This document shows, one piece after another, positions 23,835-35,240 of a stretch of DNA of 64,000 nucleotides. This DNA is from Hepsetus odoe (lineage: Eukaryota; Chordata; Actinopteri; Characiformes; Hepsetidae): NCBI GenBank assembly GCA_017165825.1, contig CM029374.1, positions 6,981,245 to 7,045,244 of the forward strand, read 5' to 3'. The notes below the pieces were generated by a model. It did no database searches. It was not told the DNA's origin and worked only from the letters and a program-made list of their open reading frames with translations. Made by a program: the position numbers and the translations under genes. Position 1 is the stretch's first letter. Each line of letters begins with the position of its first letter.

Positions 23835-24293
23835 AAAGTCTACCCTGGAAGCAGCAGCTCATCACATACCAACACTAACCTAAAAAAAAAAAAGGATCTG
23901 AGCTCCCAGTTTCAGCTTAACCCTCACCATTAAAACTCAGATAAGAATCACTCTTCTTAAATATAAGAGATTAGGCAAACTCCTTCATTCTAGCCACTTA
24001 TCATTTATTTGCACTGAGATTTTTGTGTTCACAATTCTGCGTCTTTCTTAGGCATCTTTGCTCTTTTAGCTTAAGTGGGCGCATGTAAAGCAATACCATT
24101 TGTTGTTTCATTTTCAGGCAAGGTGATGTGGACCAAATAAAAATGTTTTGTAGAGTAACAATCATTATCTTTTTTAACGTAATTGCTTATTAAGTATGAC
24201 AGTTTAGATTCTATTATATGTAACCCTTAAAAAAAAGCCACTGAATATTGATTATATAAAAATCAGCATTAAGTATGAATGCTTTTGTATTGA

Positions 24294-24296
<3 letters not shown>
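23835..24296. other. Unannotated AT-rich stretch
   Basis: Nothing recognised apart from an A-run at 23883. Confidence 0.5.

Positions 24297-24297
<1 letters not shown>

Positions 24298-24336
<39 letters not shown>
24298..24336. repeat. AT microsatellite
   Basis: About 19 AT units. Confidence 0.95.
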
Positions 24337-24338
<2 letters not shown>

Positions 24339-24404
24339 TTATAAAATCAGTAATCAGTGGGTTTTTTTATACATATAATAGACATATAATTTATTATATA
24401 TATA

Positions 24405-24955
24405 CAGTACTGTGCCACATTTTTAGGCAGGTGTGGAGAAAATGCTATAAACAAAGAACGCTTTCAGAAATGGAAGTGTTAATCATTTATTTTCATCAAT
24501 CAACAAAATGCATTGAATGAACAAAAGAGAAATCTAAATCAAATCAATATTTGGTGTGACCACCCTTTGCCTTCAAAACAGCATCAATTCTTCTAGGTAC
24601 ACTTGCACACAGTTTTTGAAGGAACTCGGCTGGTAGGTTGTTCCAAACATCTTGGAGAACTAACCACAGATCTTCTGTGGATGTAAGCTTCCTCACATCC
24701 TTCTGTCTCTTCATGTAATCCAGACACACTGGATGATGTTGAGATCAGGGCTCTGTGGGGGCCAGAAGAACTGATGCTGGTTTGAATGCAAAAGGTAGCA
24801 ACACCAAATATTGATTTGACTTAGATTTTTGTTTTGTTCGCTCACTTTGCATTTTGTAAATTGATCAAAATAAACAATAATTATTTATATTTCCGAAAGC
24901 ATTCTTTGTTTACAGCATTTTTTCCACTCCTGCCTAAAACTTTTGCACAGTACTG
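24405..24955 (-). mobile_element. Tc1-like DNA transposon, internally deleted
   Basis: Both ends are present. The left begins CAGTACTGTGCCACATTTTT, the right is its imperfect inverse ending GCACAGTACTG, and TA lies on each side (24403-24404 and 24956-24957), as in Tc1/mariner insertions. The terminal arms extend about 110 bp and share AGGCAGG(T/A)GTGG. On the minus strand the transposase C-terminus is readable: FWPPQSPDLNIIQCVW at 24720-24767, then a frame ending RRIDAVLKAKGGHTKY at 24544. The N-terminal DNA-binding domain and the first catalytic residues are deleted, so the element is non-autonomous. Preservation of both ends suggests moderate age. Confidence 0.93.
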
Positions 24956-25004
24956 TATGTGCGTGTAGGAGCAGTATTTGAATGGTCTGGAACAATGCAA
25001 GAGT

Positions 25005-25190
25005 TCTGCAATGAAGCTCCTACCAGATGCTATGCCAGATGTGTAGCCTGGCTCACTTGGGTGATTCCATAATTACATTTCACATGCAGATTCGAGCAGG
25101 CAGTTTCTATTACTGCTCTGAAGACCCCAGCCCCAATGAGTTTCCCCTGACTAATTCATAATTTTGTGACAGTTTTTGGATGAAAAATGT
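25005..25190. promoter_or_regulatory. Candidate regulatory island
   Basis: Unique block with CCATAATTACATTTCACATG and CTAATTCATAATT, a cluster of homeodomain-type cores. No exon or repeat seen. Confidence 0.27.
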
Positions 25191-25435
25191 ACTTTTTTTT
25201 AACTCAGCATCCTTTTGTTTTGAGATTTTTGCTTAAACATAGTTTCAATCCAAGAAGCTCCACACACTTATATAAGAGGCCTGTTAAGCTGAACTGCAAC
25301 TAGATGGACTATATGGCATCAACTGTTCACTCATTATTCAAGAGTTTGTAAGAGTTTAGTAGGCTATTGTAGGATTGCAGGATATTGTCATGTGTTTGTC
25401 TCATAATACTTTTTTCCTGCATTTGTGTGTCTATT

Positions 25436-25730
25436 GGGCAGTGGTGGCCTAGTGGTTAGGTGGTTAGGGAGTTGGGGAGTTAGGGAGTTGGCCCTGCATC
25501 GGAAGATTGTGGGTTCGATTCCCTCACAAGTAGGTTGCCCTGAGGTACCCCTGAGCAAGGTACCGTCCCCGTCACTGCTCCCCGGGCGCTTTCAATAGCT
25601 GCCCACTGTTGCACGTTGTTTGTGTGCATGGGTTAAAAGCAGAGGTCCAATTTCGTTGTTGTTCACGCTTGCTGTGCTGTGACCTCGCAATGACAAGGGT
25701 TGTCACTTTCACTATTCACTATTATAGCTC
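25436..25730 (+). mobile_element. Type A SINE, full length with expanded head
   Basis: Complete plus-strand copy: A-box-like TGGCCTAGTGGTTAGG, B box GGGTTCGATTCC, GGTACC segment, CATGGGTTAAA block, perfect hairpin TGACAAGGGTTGTCA (25691-25705) and a CACTTT/CACTATT tail. Between A and B boxes about 30 bp of extra GGTTAGG/GAGTTGG units (25455-25492) expand the head, probably by slippage. Tail-to-tail with a Type V SINE 16 bp away. Confidence 0.94.
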
Positions 25731-25746
25731 CTTTTTAGCAATTACT

Positions 25747-25923
25747 TACATTTGTGGCATTTAGCAGACGCTCTTATCCAGAGTCCTAATTACAGGGACA
25801 CTCCCCCTGGAGCAACTCAGGGTTAAGGGTCTTGCTCAGGGACCCAGAGGTGGGATTCGAACCTGGGACCTCTTGATCCAGAGGTCCATAGGCAAGTACC
25901 CTACCACTAGACCACCACCACCC
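25747..25923 (-). mobile_element. Type V SINE
   Basis: Minus orientation, full length. It has the head with GGTTCGAATCCCACCTC-type B box, the CTTGATCCAGAGGTCC arm, the V-like middle and the TTAGCAGACGCTCTTATCC tail. A short part of the middle (GCAACTTCC region) is missing. The reading frame across it is fortuitous. Confidence 0.9.
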
Positions 25924-26180
25924 TTCATCCTAGACATTTCACAAAGCAGGTCCTTCCTCTCAAAATTCTTTGCCTTGGTTAACAAAAAAATGAATAAATT
26001 ATTTAAAAGGCATGAAGCTACAAACAAGAAGGCAGGAAGAGCAGCAGGTTAGGTGGTTTAGGAAATAATGAGTGTTTTAGAGTAAACATGATGGTTTTTG
26101 GGCTTATAAGTAATTAACAAAATATACTAAGCAATATCATTAATAATCACGGTAGTCACTCACAAAAGTTAAAACCACTC
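25924..26180. other. Unannotated stretch
   Basis: Short unique AT-rich segment; nothing recognised. Confidence 0.45.
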
Positions 26181-26192
26181 ATTGCTTTTCTC

Positions 26193-26325
26193 AATCCCTG
26201 CGATGGGCTGGCGACCTGTCCAGGGGGCGTCCCCCGTCCTTCGCCCTGTGTGCGCTGGGTTGGACTCCAGCACTCCCCCGCGACCCCGTTTGGGACAAGC
26301 GGCAGAAAATGGATGAATGGATGGA
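26193..26325 (+). mobile_element. GATG-tailed LINE 3' end (5'-truncated)
   Basis: Runs from CCCTGCGATGGGCTGGCGAC to a GGATGAATGGATGGATG tail. This is the 3' end of a common teleost LINE type with GATG repeats (RTE/Rex3-like or similar; clade not settled here). GCTTTTCTC on both sides (26184-26192 and 26327-26335) fits a short target duplication, so only about 130 bp was inserted. The same sequence forms the tails of the Type B SINEs at 40416 and 43414. Confidence 0.82.
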
Positions 26326-26335
26326 TGCTTTTCTC

Positions 26336-27765
26336 CACTTGAAATGGGATTACTTTACCAATTATGTTCCAGAAAAAGTATTTTTCTTTTTTATTCCCTA
26401 AAACTTACACATCAGTACAAGTTGCGCAGTTCAAGGGAACAAAAACAGTAAGGAATCACCACGATTACAAGACATCCACGTAGTAAACAACCATATCACA
26501 GAAAGCTGAACATTGTGCTTTTGTGAAACACAATCATAATGAATGGCCTATTGTTTTTATATCAACAATCACTTAATGTAATATAATTTTTCTGAAAAAA
26601 ATACCAGCACTGAAAATGCAAATGGACTGTGCAGTTTCAGGATAGTGCTTAGGGAAACATTAATAATAATAGGAATAAGCAATAATAGAAAATGAACAAC
26701 AAAACAAAATGATGGAGGCCTGAGAATGAGTATGTACTAACTGTGAGTTTGTTTTGTTGTGGATCCTATATTTGTTCCTCTACTTCAACTGGAAGTACAA
26801 GCACAACTGGAACGTGTTTCAACGTGATTTGTTGGGGTATTCTTTCAACCTAGCATAAATAATGTCTGTTTATTTGCTACCAAGTGATGGATATTCCAAT
26901 ATTTCAGAACTTTAAACAAAAATAAACATTCAAGTTAACATGATCTAAAACATGTTAGTATATCTGCCAATGGCCACAAATATTTAACAACCAAAGCATT
27001 ACATTACAGCATGACATTAATCTCTTTGAACCAGGTGAGTAATAAAAGTGAAAAAATCCTATGACCTGTAATGACCATTCATTATCTGAGGCACTTTTTC
27101 TAATTAGGGTCACAGGTTTTCTGTCCATCGCAAGGCGGGACTGTGTTGTGGCTACTTTTATTTAAAAGTGTGCAACAGCATTACTGGAGTTACTAACATT
27201 TCACACAATGCTGTAACAACTACCATCTTTTTTAAAGCCAAAACACACTGACTCGCTATTTTTGTAAACAGTTTTGAACATTCAGAATTTTGAACACAGA
27301 ACACTCTCAAGAACCTTTTTCTTCCACGAAACCCCAACTTGCATGTTGTGCAGGTGATGAATGAAATACAGCAGCAAAGGCAATGATGAATACCAACCAG
27401 AAAAGATATCGACAAGGGTTTCTTCTGTGTGCTGCATCGCAAAGAGACAGGTGTCTGTCTTAAACAGATGTATTGACAGGTGTGTACCTCTAGCAATTGT
27501 CTGCTGCCTGAGCGACAAGGTGTTATTGATAGACAGAATGTGCTGACATGTCTTTAAACAGAAGAAGAGAAGGAGAGAGTGGAGTGATAGATTTTCTCTC
27601 TATCAGTTTTACTTCCAAGGTCCGAGGAGCATCCAGAAACATTCATATAAAGCGTGAGACATTTGTAAGGAATAAAAGGCCTAATAAAGATAGATTTTGT
27701 AAGGTATGGGGCATCTGTAGCACTTTCATGACAGCTCCATATTTCTGATGGCTAGGTTATGTCAA
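26336..27765. other. Unannotated stretch with one old LINE-tail trace
   Basis: Mostly AT-rich unique DNA. At 27074-27141 a decayed minus-strand trace (CATTCATTATCTG ... TAGGGTCACAGG ... CCATCGCAAGGCGGG) resembles the GATG-tailed LINE end. The 112-codon minus frame at 27158-27496 has no recognised domain. Confidence 0.45.
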
Positions 27766-27769
27766 TTTG

Positions 27770-28115
27770 ACTGGAGAGGCCCATCGACCAGAAAAGAAAA
27801 TAGAGACGATGATGATAATGGGCAGTGGACAAGGGTGTCAGATGCTGCCCATCCAGAGTGACCCAGGGCCCTGACAGTCGCCCCAGGCATTGGCAGGGTG
27901 GACAGGTACAGCTCAGTGTGCGGCCCGTGCCCCTGGCTGGCTCTGCTCAGAGAATCAATCAGGCCAGCTGTCAAAGGCTAACCCGTGCAGACAGAGGAGG
28001 GCAACAAGAGGCAGAGGAAGCCGTTCCCACTGGGATTCCAACAATGAACACCAGCAGTATGCATAACACGTTGAGCGTCTTTGCTTACAGTGTCTCTATC
28101 AACATATCTCTCCAG
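27770..28115. promoter_or_regulatory. Candidate regulatory island
   Basis: GC-rich unique block (27810-28040 especially). Overlapping frames on both strands reflect base composition. No splice-supported exon. Inferred regulatory candidate only. Confidence 0.24.
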
Positions 28116-28676
28116 CTCTGACTGGTTATCAGTGTGAAAGTTTTTTTTTCCCCTCATATTCATGACTAGAAACAATAAAAAGAATTAGTCCTTTAAAGCA
28201 TTTAGGCTTTTTAATTATGATTTCAAATCATTTCTGTGGCCTTTTCACAGCAGATCAATGAACCAGTCTGATATAAAAGCTTTAGGCAATCCAAAGTCTG
28301 GTACACAAACTGGATCTGAAACTTACCATACACCCAGCAGTAAAGGCAGCATGGTGCGTTTCACATAAAGTAGGAGGAAGCATATGTTGGCGTTCGCTCT
28401 CCCGGTGTTTTGGCGGTATTTGGCTATTGTCAGGTCCTGGTGTGTGGAATCTGACGTGACTAAATTTTAGGAAATAAAGAAAAAAGGTTAGGACTTTTGG
28501 GCTATGTTGTCCACACACTCAGATGTTTGTCCATAACAGTAGCTGCAAAGATTAAATTGCAAATAAAAAAAAAAGAGAGCAAATAAATTACCCACATTTT
28601 TGTTTGTGTTCAATCCAAGAGCTGCTCTTCAGTTAAGAGCTCAATGACCTTCCTTGCTCTGTGTGCTGACATGCAA

Positions 28677-28695
28677 GCACACACACACACACACA
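28677..28695. repeat. Short AC microsatellite
   Basis: About nine AC units. Confidence 0.9.
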
Positions 28696-28907
28696 GGCAC
28701 ATGTGCACTGACACATCTTGCCTAAGTGTGTGTCTTGCATCACCTCAGGAAACTTGTGGCTAATTTCATTATTTTTGGGGGGGAGGGAGGTTGGAGAAAG
28801 AGAGAATGCAAATGAATGCAGACAGCTGGTGCATTCCTGGTGGCGAGGAGTGATGGAGGGCCTGGAGGCCTCACTCATCAGCCCCTCATCTTACCTCTTC
28901 CTTTCAG

Positions 28908-28970
28908 ACAGAAGCCCACCGGGGAGAAGGCGGGAGGCTGCTCCGACAGCGGGACCAGATGGTCCGAGAG
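28908..28970 (+). other. Possible 63-bp exon (21 codons), unassigned
   Basis: Preceded by TTACCTCTTCCTTTCAG, a strong acceptor, and followed by GAG|GTAAAA, an acceptable donor. The 63 bp are GC-rich in a low-GC neighbourhood and open in all three frames. Phase 0 would read TEAHRGEGGRLLRQRDQMV plus RE; another frame reads QKPTGEKAGGCSDSGTRW. The size and phase would suit a symmetric cassette exon inside a gene with long introns. I do not recognise the protein, and no neighbouring exon is certain. The alternative is a GC-rich conserved element with chance splice signals. Confidence 0.33.
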
Positions 28971-29309
28971 GTAAAAAGCGCAGCTCATTCGGTTAGCGTG
29001 ATGCTATCGGTCACCTGGGCGATGCTGCTAATGCCTGTGTGGCCCACAGGCGTTCAAAAAGTAGGAACGGCACCACCACCTAACTAGCACCCCGTGTGAG
29101 GACAGATAGGCTGTCCAGTCAATCTCCCTCCCACACATGTACAGTGAACATTCAGACAATGGCTGCTGCCTTCTGTTCCAAGGCCAAGTTCCATTTTTTA
29201 AGTTGTGTACACTGTTTTTGTGTCATTACTAAAGTTAAGGTCACACAATACTACTGCATTATAGCTCTTCATTGAAGCTGTACTGTTTCTAACATTGCGG
29301 TCATTTTTA

Positions 29310-29558
29310 AAGTGAAAGTGAAAAAGAAAATGACTGTTCTAGTCATTGTGAGAACACACAGCACAGCACACCACGACAAAATTGGACTTCTGCATTTAAC
29401 CCATGCAGCAGGGGGCAGCTATGAAAGCAGCCAGGGAGCAGTGACGGGGACGGTACCTTTCTCAAAGGTACCTCAGGGAAACCTACCAGTAAGGGGTTTG
29501 AACCCACAATCTTCTGAGCCTATGGCCAACTCCCTAACCACTAGGACACCACTGCCCC
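29310..29558 (-). mobile_element. Type A SINE, near full length
   Basis: Minus orientation. The tail shows AGTGAAAGTG repeats, and a B-box-like GGGTTCAAACCC and a head of TGTCCTAGTGGTTAGGG are present. The hairpin is changed and one internal block (ACACAAACACC...) is deleted. Confidence 0.9.
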
Positions 29559-30915
29559 GTTTGCATTATGCCAGGATACTGTGAGCAGCATTAAAAAATG
29601 CTTCCTCAAACTGTTTCAAAATATTTGTTTCATAATTCTTAGTACAACCAAAACAGAATAAAAAGCCAATGCTTTTTTATGTATTTTACCTTGTTTATTT
29701 TTTAAACTTAATCAATGTTGATGCATTATTAACATGCTGTTTGTCAGCAAAACAAGAAACCGTAATTTGCAAAAGTTTAGAAACCCCTGATGAATTGAAA
29801 TATTGTGTTTATTATATGACAATAAGAAAAGGTTGCAAAAGTACAAAAATTCCTGTCTCAGGCAGGAATACAGAAATGTGGGTACAAAAAGACTTTGTTG
29901 AAAGTAAAAGTACTCAACTTCTTTACTCAAACGAATGGTCCTCTATGGATGATCTATAGTTACTTCGATTGCTGACGATCTATATGGTAAAACCTCAGCG
30001 AATATGACTCTTGAAACAGCTATTCTGGTTCTATGTCCATTGACTTGCCTTTAGATTTGATACTCCTTTGTGAAATATGATAAATTGTGGATTTGAATGT
30101 TTAATTATGATTTAATTGTCGATGCTATACAGTTTTCCTCTATATCCAAGTTCATCATTCACCTAAAATGTCATCATTTGCAGCTTCCGGGTCCTAAATA
30201 TTAGAATGCTATGCATCACACTTCCATTTTCTTTGGAAAACACTTCCATTTTCTTTCCATTGCCTTTGTTTTTGATTTGGAATGTATTTGTGCTGAGTTT
30301 TGTCTCATCCTAGTCCTGTCCTTGTTCACATGACATTCATCCATGACTACGTCCTGTGTAAGGTGTCCCTTGTTTTCTGCGACATTGAGTTGTGTGTGAA
30401 TCTGTCCTGGTTGGTTATCTGTTGTCAGATACTGTCTTTCGTGGTTCAGTGTTGTCTGTTATTCTCTTGTTAGGTTGGTCTTTTTCTCCATTTTTTCAGC
30501 CCAGTTACTTGTATTCATGTACAGACATATCATATGATGTATTTGCAAACAAATTAACTTTATATGATTAATACCATTATTTCCACATTTTTGACCAGCA
30601 GTTCCAGACCTTTCAATCATTCTGATAGATGCTGATAAAGGATACACTCATCCTTTCTTGTGCTGTCAGTGGCCATTCTATCAATTGTATGAAAAAAAGT
30701 TCTCAGACAACCAATTCTCTTTCACCATTAAAAACAAGATTCTCAGGAGAAATTTGCATTGCAGTGATACAGTAATAAAATGTCACTTAGATGACCTTGT
30801 CTATATGGCCAGCGTTCTGAAATCCCATCACAGCCCTTAGGGGTAGATTGTATGTTCATCTATTTGACCTTTGACCACTATGTAATTAACATATTTCTAT
30901 TTTTCGACAGTTATT
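29559..30915. other. Unannotated AT-rich stretch
   Basis: Short frames only. 30290-30480 is rich in GTCTTGT/GTGTC words and may be an unrecognised repeat. Confidence 0.45.
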
Positions 30916-30919
30916 TTTT

Positions 30920-31395
30920 GAGAGTGAAATTGAAGGATGTCTCTGGGCCAGCTTGGACCCAAGATGAAACTGGACGCTGCTGTCAGGTTTCACACAGAGG
31001 GGAGGTGAAAGGTCATTCCCACGGCACCCGTCCACCAACCTGCCACTGAGAGAATTGTCAAGCCGTCTTGCGAGCGTGTGTTTCTACCTCTCTCTCGCTA
31101 CCTCTATCTCGCTCGCTCTCTTTCTCTTCCTTCACTATTTGACATCTGCCAGCTAGCCTAGAACTCCCAAGTTTCCCCCCTGCAAACAAGCCTCAATTTA
31201 CAAACACAGCCCCCTGTCCGCATCTCCAGCTCATCAACATTTAGATATAGTCATCATTTACTGGGCCAGGCCTGTCAGCTAACATATGGATGTCAGGCGC
31301 ACTCTCTGCCAGAGAGGGAGCCAGGAGAGAAAAAGAGCAAGAGGGAGAGAACAAAGGAGACAGAGGAGAAGGATGAAGCATAGGGGTCATGTATG
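30920..31395. promoter_or_regulatory. Candidate regulatory island
   Basis: Unique, balanced-composition block including TCTCTCG-rich and GAGAGA-rich purine/pyrimidine runs at 31090-31130 and 31310-31370. No exon supported. Confidence 0.22.
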
Positions 31396-31770
31396 TTAGA
31401 TGAGGTGGTGGATAAAATCAAATTTAAAATCAAAGCAATTACACACCACATGCAGCCTGAAATGTTGAAAAGTGACTTTTTTCTTTCAAATTTTTTTTAC
31501 CAAAACTCTGCATATTGATTTGATGATTGGAATATCTCTCAGCCAACTTTGCCCCAAGTGAATGAAACTAGAACTTGCAAGAGTCCTAATTAATTAGAAT
31601 TATGTGGTTAGGAGATAAAAAAAAAAAGATTGCAGAGTCCTATTTACTGGTTTCTGGGCTTCTGGTACACCTTAAATGCAGAAAGAAGTTAAATGTAGAG
31701 GTGCCAGACCTTAAATGAAAACTGAAGTAGACGATGACTTATAAACAGCTTATTCCTCTAGCTTCAGAGA

Positions 31771-31779
31771 TAATAATAA

Positions 31780-31816
<37 letters not shown>
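31771..31816. repeat. ATT trinucleotide microsatellite
   Basis: AAT units followed by about 12 ATT units. Confidence 0.94.
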
Positions 31817-31819
<3 letters not shown>

Positions 31820-31839
31820 ACTTGCCTATGAACAATACC

Positions 31840-32690
31840 ATTATTTAAATATAACCTTTCATCTGGTTACAGCTCAAAATGCTTTAAAAGAAATCATGGG
31901 TAAAAAACAAAAGGAAAATAAAAAAATATTTACAATAACGTTACCATAATAAATGCATATACAATCCAGTAGAAACTAAATATGAGAATAAGCAAAAGCT
32001 AAGGAAAAATGAAAGGAAAATTAACAAACAATGCAAAACAAAAACTATTTAATATAAGGAAATAAAAACGTACTAAAAATAGTGCTTCTTTTTGCTACGT
32101 TTTAAGAATATAAGTAGGTAGAGCCAGACAAATAGATAAGGACACGTTTGCTTCTACATATTTGCAGTGTTTAAATTTTTTTATGTTTCATAAGCACTTT
32201 CTGATTTTAATTGAAGGTATGTGACCATTTAAAACTAATAAAAGTATTTTAAAATAAATTCAAGACAACCAGATCAGTCCTTCTAGAATAGGGGTGATAT
32301 ATTCAATTAAGGCGACAAATTGTCATTAGGAAACAGCAGAGCACACAGTGAATCACAACCAAATTCAGCCTCTCCTTTTCACCGTTACACACCGTGCAGC
32401 ATGGGGAAGCTAATTAAAGCTCCCAGGGAACAGTGATGGGGATGGTACCATGCTCAAGGTTACCTCAGGGCAACCTACTGGCCTGGGATTCAATCCCATG
32501 ATTTTCTGATCTTAGGGCCAACTCCCTAAGCACTAGGCCACCTCTACAGTTCTTCTAGGCTTCATCAGTACTCTTGCTGCTGCATTCTGATCAAGCTGTA
32601 ACCTACCTAGTGTTCTTAGATAAACCCATAAAGTACAATGTCCAGATAAGAGAAAACAAAAGAACATGGATGCACACTTCAGTCTTAGCT
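31840..32690 (+). mobile_element. Unclassified dispersed repeat R, copy 1
   Basis: Starts with ATAACCTTTCATCTGG...CAAAATGCTTTA and continues through A-rich sequence to GGGGTGATATATTC. After an inserted Type A SINE it resumes with AGTACTCTTGCTGCTGCATT and ...GAAAACAAAAGAACATG. The same start and end words occur at 37144-38060, which supports one family. It matches a widespread teleost repeat I cannot place in a class. Limits are approximate. Confidence 0.5.
32311..32548 (-). mobile_element. Type A SINE inside repeat R
   Basis: Minus orientation. It retains the GACAAATTGTCATT remnant of the hairpin, both GGTACC-like motifs, a clear B-box-like GGGATTCAATCCC and the TGGCCTAGTGCTTAGGG head. It splits repeat R, so it inserted later than R. 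Confidence 0.87.
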
Positions 32691-32878
32691 GTATCATTGG
32701 CTAGTCTAGTGCCACTTCATTTGAAAAGGTAGCTTCTGTTGTTCACACCTCCTTCTTATAAAACACGAAGACCAACCACTTTTATCGTGGTTTGATTTAA
32801 ACTTCTTTTTACAGTGATCTTTAACTTTCTTGAATAGGAATAGTGAATCTGAGAGAAGGCTTGTGTGAGAGTGCAAGT

Positions 32879-32928
<50 letters not shown>
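32879..32928. repeat. GA microsatellite
   Basis: About 24 GA units. Frames across it encode Arg/Glu or Ser/Leu repeats with no meaning. Confidence 0.96.
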
Positions 32929-32931
<3 letters not shown>

Positions 32932-33079
32932 TTAGGCAGAGTGGATTAGCCCTGAGATTCACAAGAGTGCTGCAGCAGGACCCCTCAAGCAGCCCCCTGA
33001 TCTATCAAAAACTGATGGAAAGACACAGTTCAATTTGTCCTACTTTCATAAAAGATAATTAAACTGTCAGTCTTGGCAC

Positions 33080-33680
33080 TCCAACAACTTCATTAGATTA
33101 TAAGTGGAGCGCAGGCTCGTGTAAAGGGGGGAGCCAGGCAGGATGGGTCCCAGTTTGAACCCCTCAAGCACTTCCCTTGCCCTCATACGCCTCTCCACTA
33201 AGTACATGTCAAAATATCAATGGAACACAGACATGTGTTTGCAATAAACACAAGTGACATCTTACAGTAATGGCTTATGTTAAACAGTGCATGTTTCCGG
33301 AAGAGGGAGCTTGACACCGTTTAACATAAAATGGAAACGCATGAAAGAAATTTAGAGAGTGAGAGCGCAAATCAATTTCGTACCACTGAACCATGGAGTG
33401 GTCTTGAAAAGACCTCTCGCTTAAAATAATGCAACACTATCTTAAATTGAGGTGAAGAGGTCAGCCTGTTGTCACTGGTCTATAATCATATGAGAATGAA
33501 ATTTCATATGCAGAAGTTCAGGAAGGAGCTCATCACAGAAGGTCGATTATAGCTAAGAATTCCACAGAGGGGCATGGCACAAGGCCTGCTGACCCAGCCA
33601 TGATTCTGACCTTGTGGGGCTGTGAACCCCATCACACACCATCACATCTGCCATCACACACTTATACACTTAACTGCTCT
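33080..33680. promoter_or_regulatory. Candidate regulatory island
   Basis: Unique sequence of mixed composition without recognisable repeat. No exon supported. Low-confidence enhancer-like stretch. Confidence 0.2.
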
Positions 33681-33938
33681 TTTCTTGTATTGTGCCTAAG
33701 AAATGATCACAGGAGCTAAACTTTAAAGGGGACAAAAATGCTTCACTGTTTCCCTAAAAAACACTTTTTTTCAAGTTCTGCAAAGCATCCATATTCCTGT
33801 ATTTTCATTGTTTTGTTACTGAGCCTTTAAATATCTGTAAATGTAAATATATCTAAATGATCTCTGTTCTCAATAGCTGTTCTTATTTTTTCTATTTTTC
33901 TCTTAAAATTATAGCAGAGTTAAAGATGCTAAGATTTT

Positions 33939-34262
33939 AATTGGGTGTGACGAGGGTGGACAGGATTAGAAATGAGTATATTAGAGGGACAGCTCTGGTT
34001 AGATGTTTTGGAGGCATAGTCAGACAAAGGTGCATTGGTTTGGATATGTCCAGAGGAGAGACGAGGATTATATTGGGAGAAGGATGTTGAGGATGGAGCT
34101 GCCAGGAAAGAGGAAAAGAGGAAGATCAAAGAGGAGGTTGATGGACGTGGTGAGAGAGAAGGCAGTTGGTTTAAAGGAGGAAGATGCAGAGGACAGGAAT
34201 AAGTGGAGACTGTTGATCCGCTGTGACAACCCCTAACGGGAGCAGCCGAAAGCAGAGGATTT
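33939..34262 (+). mobile_element. RTE-clade LINE, 5'-truncated 3' end
   Basis: Plus-strand homologue of 7414-7859. Readable blocks are RRDEDYIGRRMLRMELPGKR and RRLMDVV, and the end WRLLIRC.NP is followed by a stop and the family's 3' end AACGGGAGCAGCCGAAAG. Codons around ..RMDRIRNEY and the helix after VVRE are altered or deleted, so it is inactive. An imperfect GATTTTA on both sides may be the duplication. Confidence 0.85.
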
Positions 34263-34980
34263 TATTATTATATTGGAAACTTTTCATATTAGTTTTCATG
34301 CAGAAACTAAGCAGGAGAAAAGTACTTGCTGGATTTAAACCTAAACCACTAATGTTACCTACCAGTAGGTCCTGGGTAATCATCTTATTAACGGTAACTG
34401 CTTACTTGCTGATTTGTGCTATAAATCTGATAAACTGGTGAGCTTTAATAAACCTTTACCAACAAGCTGTGTAAAATCAGGCTATTATTGCATAAATTAA
34501 AACTAAATGACATCCGCAAAGCCTGTACTTGGCTGTACTTGGACTAGTGGGCTTGGGGAGGGAACGCAGTGATCAGTGGTGTCTTTCGTATGTTTCTTCT
34601 GTTTCTAACATGCACCAGTATAGGAGCAGCATTAGAAAAATCAACAATTGTGTGTGTTTTTTTCATGCATTTCTGTGAACATAAGAAATACATGAAAAAG
34701 CACATAATTTAATTAATTAATTAATTACGCGTTAAAAATATTTAAATGTGTTTTCATCTATTTATACAGGTAATCATAACTGAAAAAACTATACTTGTGT
34801 TCATAACCAACACAGATTATGGTTGCATTTTACTCTGTTATTACTCTGTTATAAGTTATTTCTTGTATTTACACTGTTGCAAGACAAAAAAAACTCTTTT
34901 ATGTGTAAAACGCTTTAATTTTGTACCTTTATTTGCATAATGTAAATATACATGATGTATAAAATACATATAAAACACAT
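34263..34980. other. Unannotated AT-rich stretch
   Basis: Contains a TTAA tetranucleotide run near 34708-34727; otherwise nothing recognised. Confidence 0.5.
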
Positions 34981-34984
34981 GTTT

Positions 34985-35020
34985 AGGACTTACAGTACTA
35001 TGCAAATGCCTTGAGACACC
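34985..35020 (+). mobile_element. Possible Tc1/mariner terminal repeat fragment
   Basis: ACAGTACTATGCAAATGCCT followed by TGAGACACC resembles the terminal repeat of the element at 24405 (CAGTACTGTGC...). No second end is visible before 35.6 kb; a Type A SINE begins a few bases later. Confidence 0.35.
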
Positions 35021-35027
35021 CAACAAG

Positions 35028-35240
35028 GAAGGGGTAGCGATGGCCTAGTAGTTTGGGACTAGGCCCCAGGATCAAATGATCGTACCGTCCCCATCACTGC
35101 TGCCCGGGCCTCGGATGTATCTCTGCCCCCTACTGCCCAGTGTGTAAGTGTAAAATGCAAGGAAAAGGAATTTTGTTGTGGCTCCCTGTGTGCTGTGCTG
35201 TGTGCTCACAATGACGTCACTTTCGCTTAACTTTCACTTT
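35028..35240 (+). mobile_element. Type A SINE, internally deleted
   Basis: Plus orientation with a head (GCGATGGCCTAGTAGTTTGG) running straight from GATCAAATGAT to CGTACCGTCCCC. The B box and first GGTACC are therefore deleted. The tail with TCACTTTCGC...TTTCACTTT is present. Confidence 0.8.

Noticed and set aside
25436..25730. tRNA gene suggested by A- and B-box-like motifs
   Set aside because: The boxes belong to the SINE head; no full cloverleaf can be drawn and the same unit is repeated across the window with SINE bodies.
27158..27496. 112-codon minus-strand open frame
   Set aside because: Cys-rich without a pattern, no domain, and an alternative frame overlaps; probably chance.
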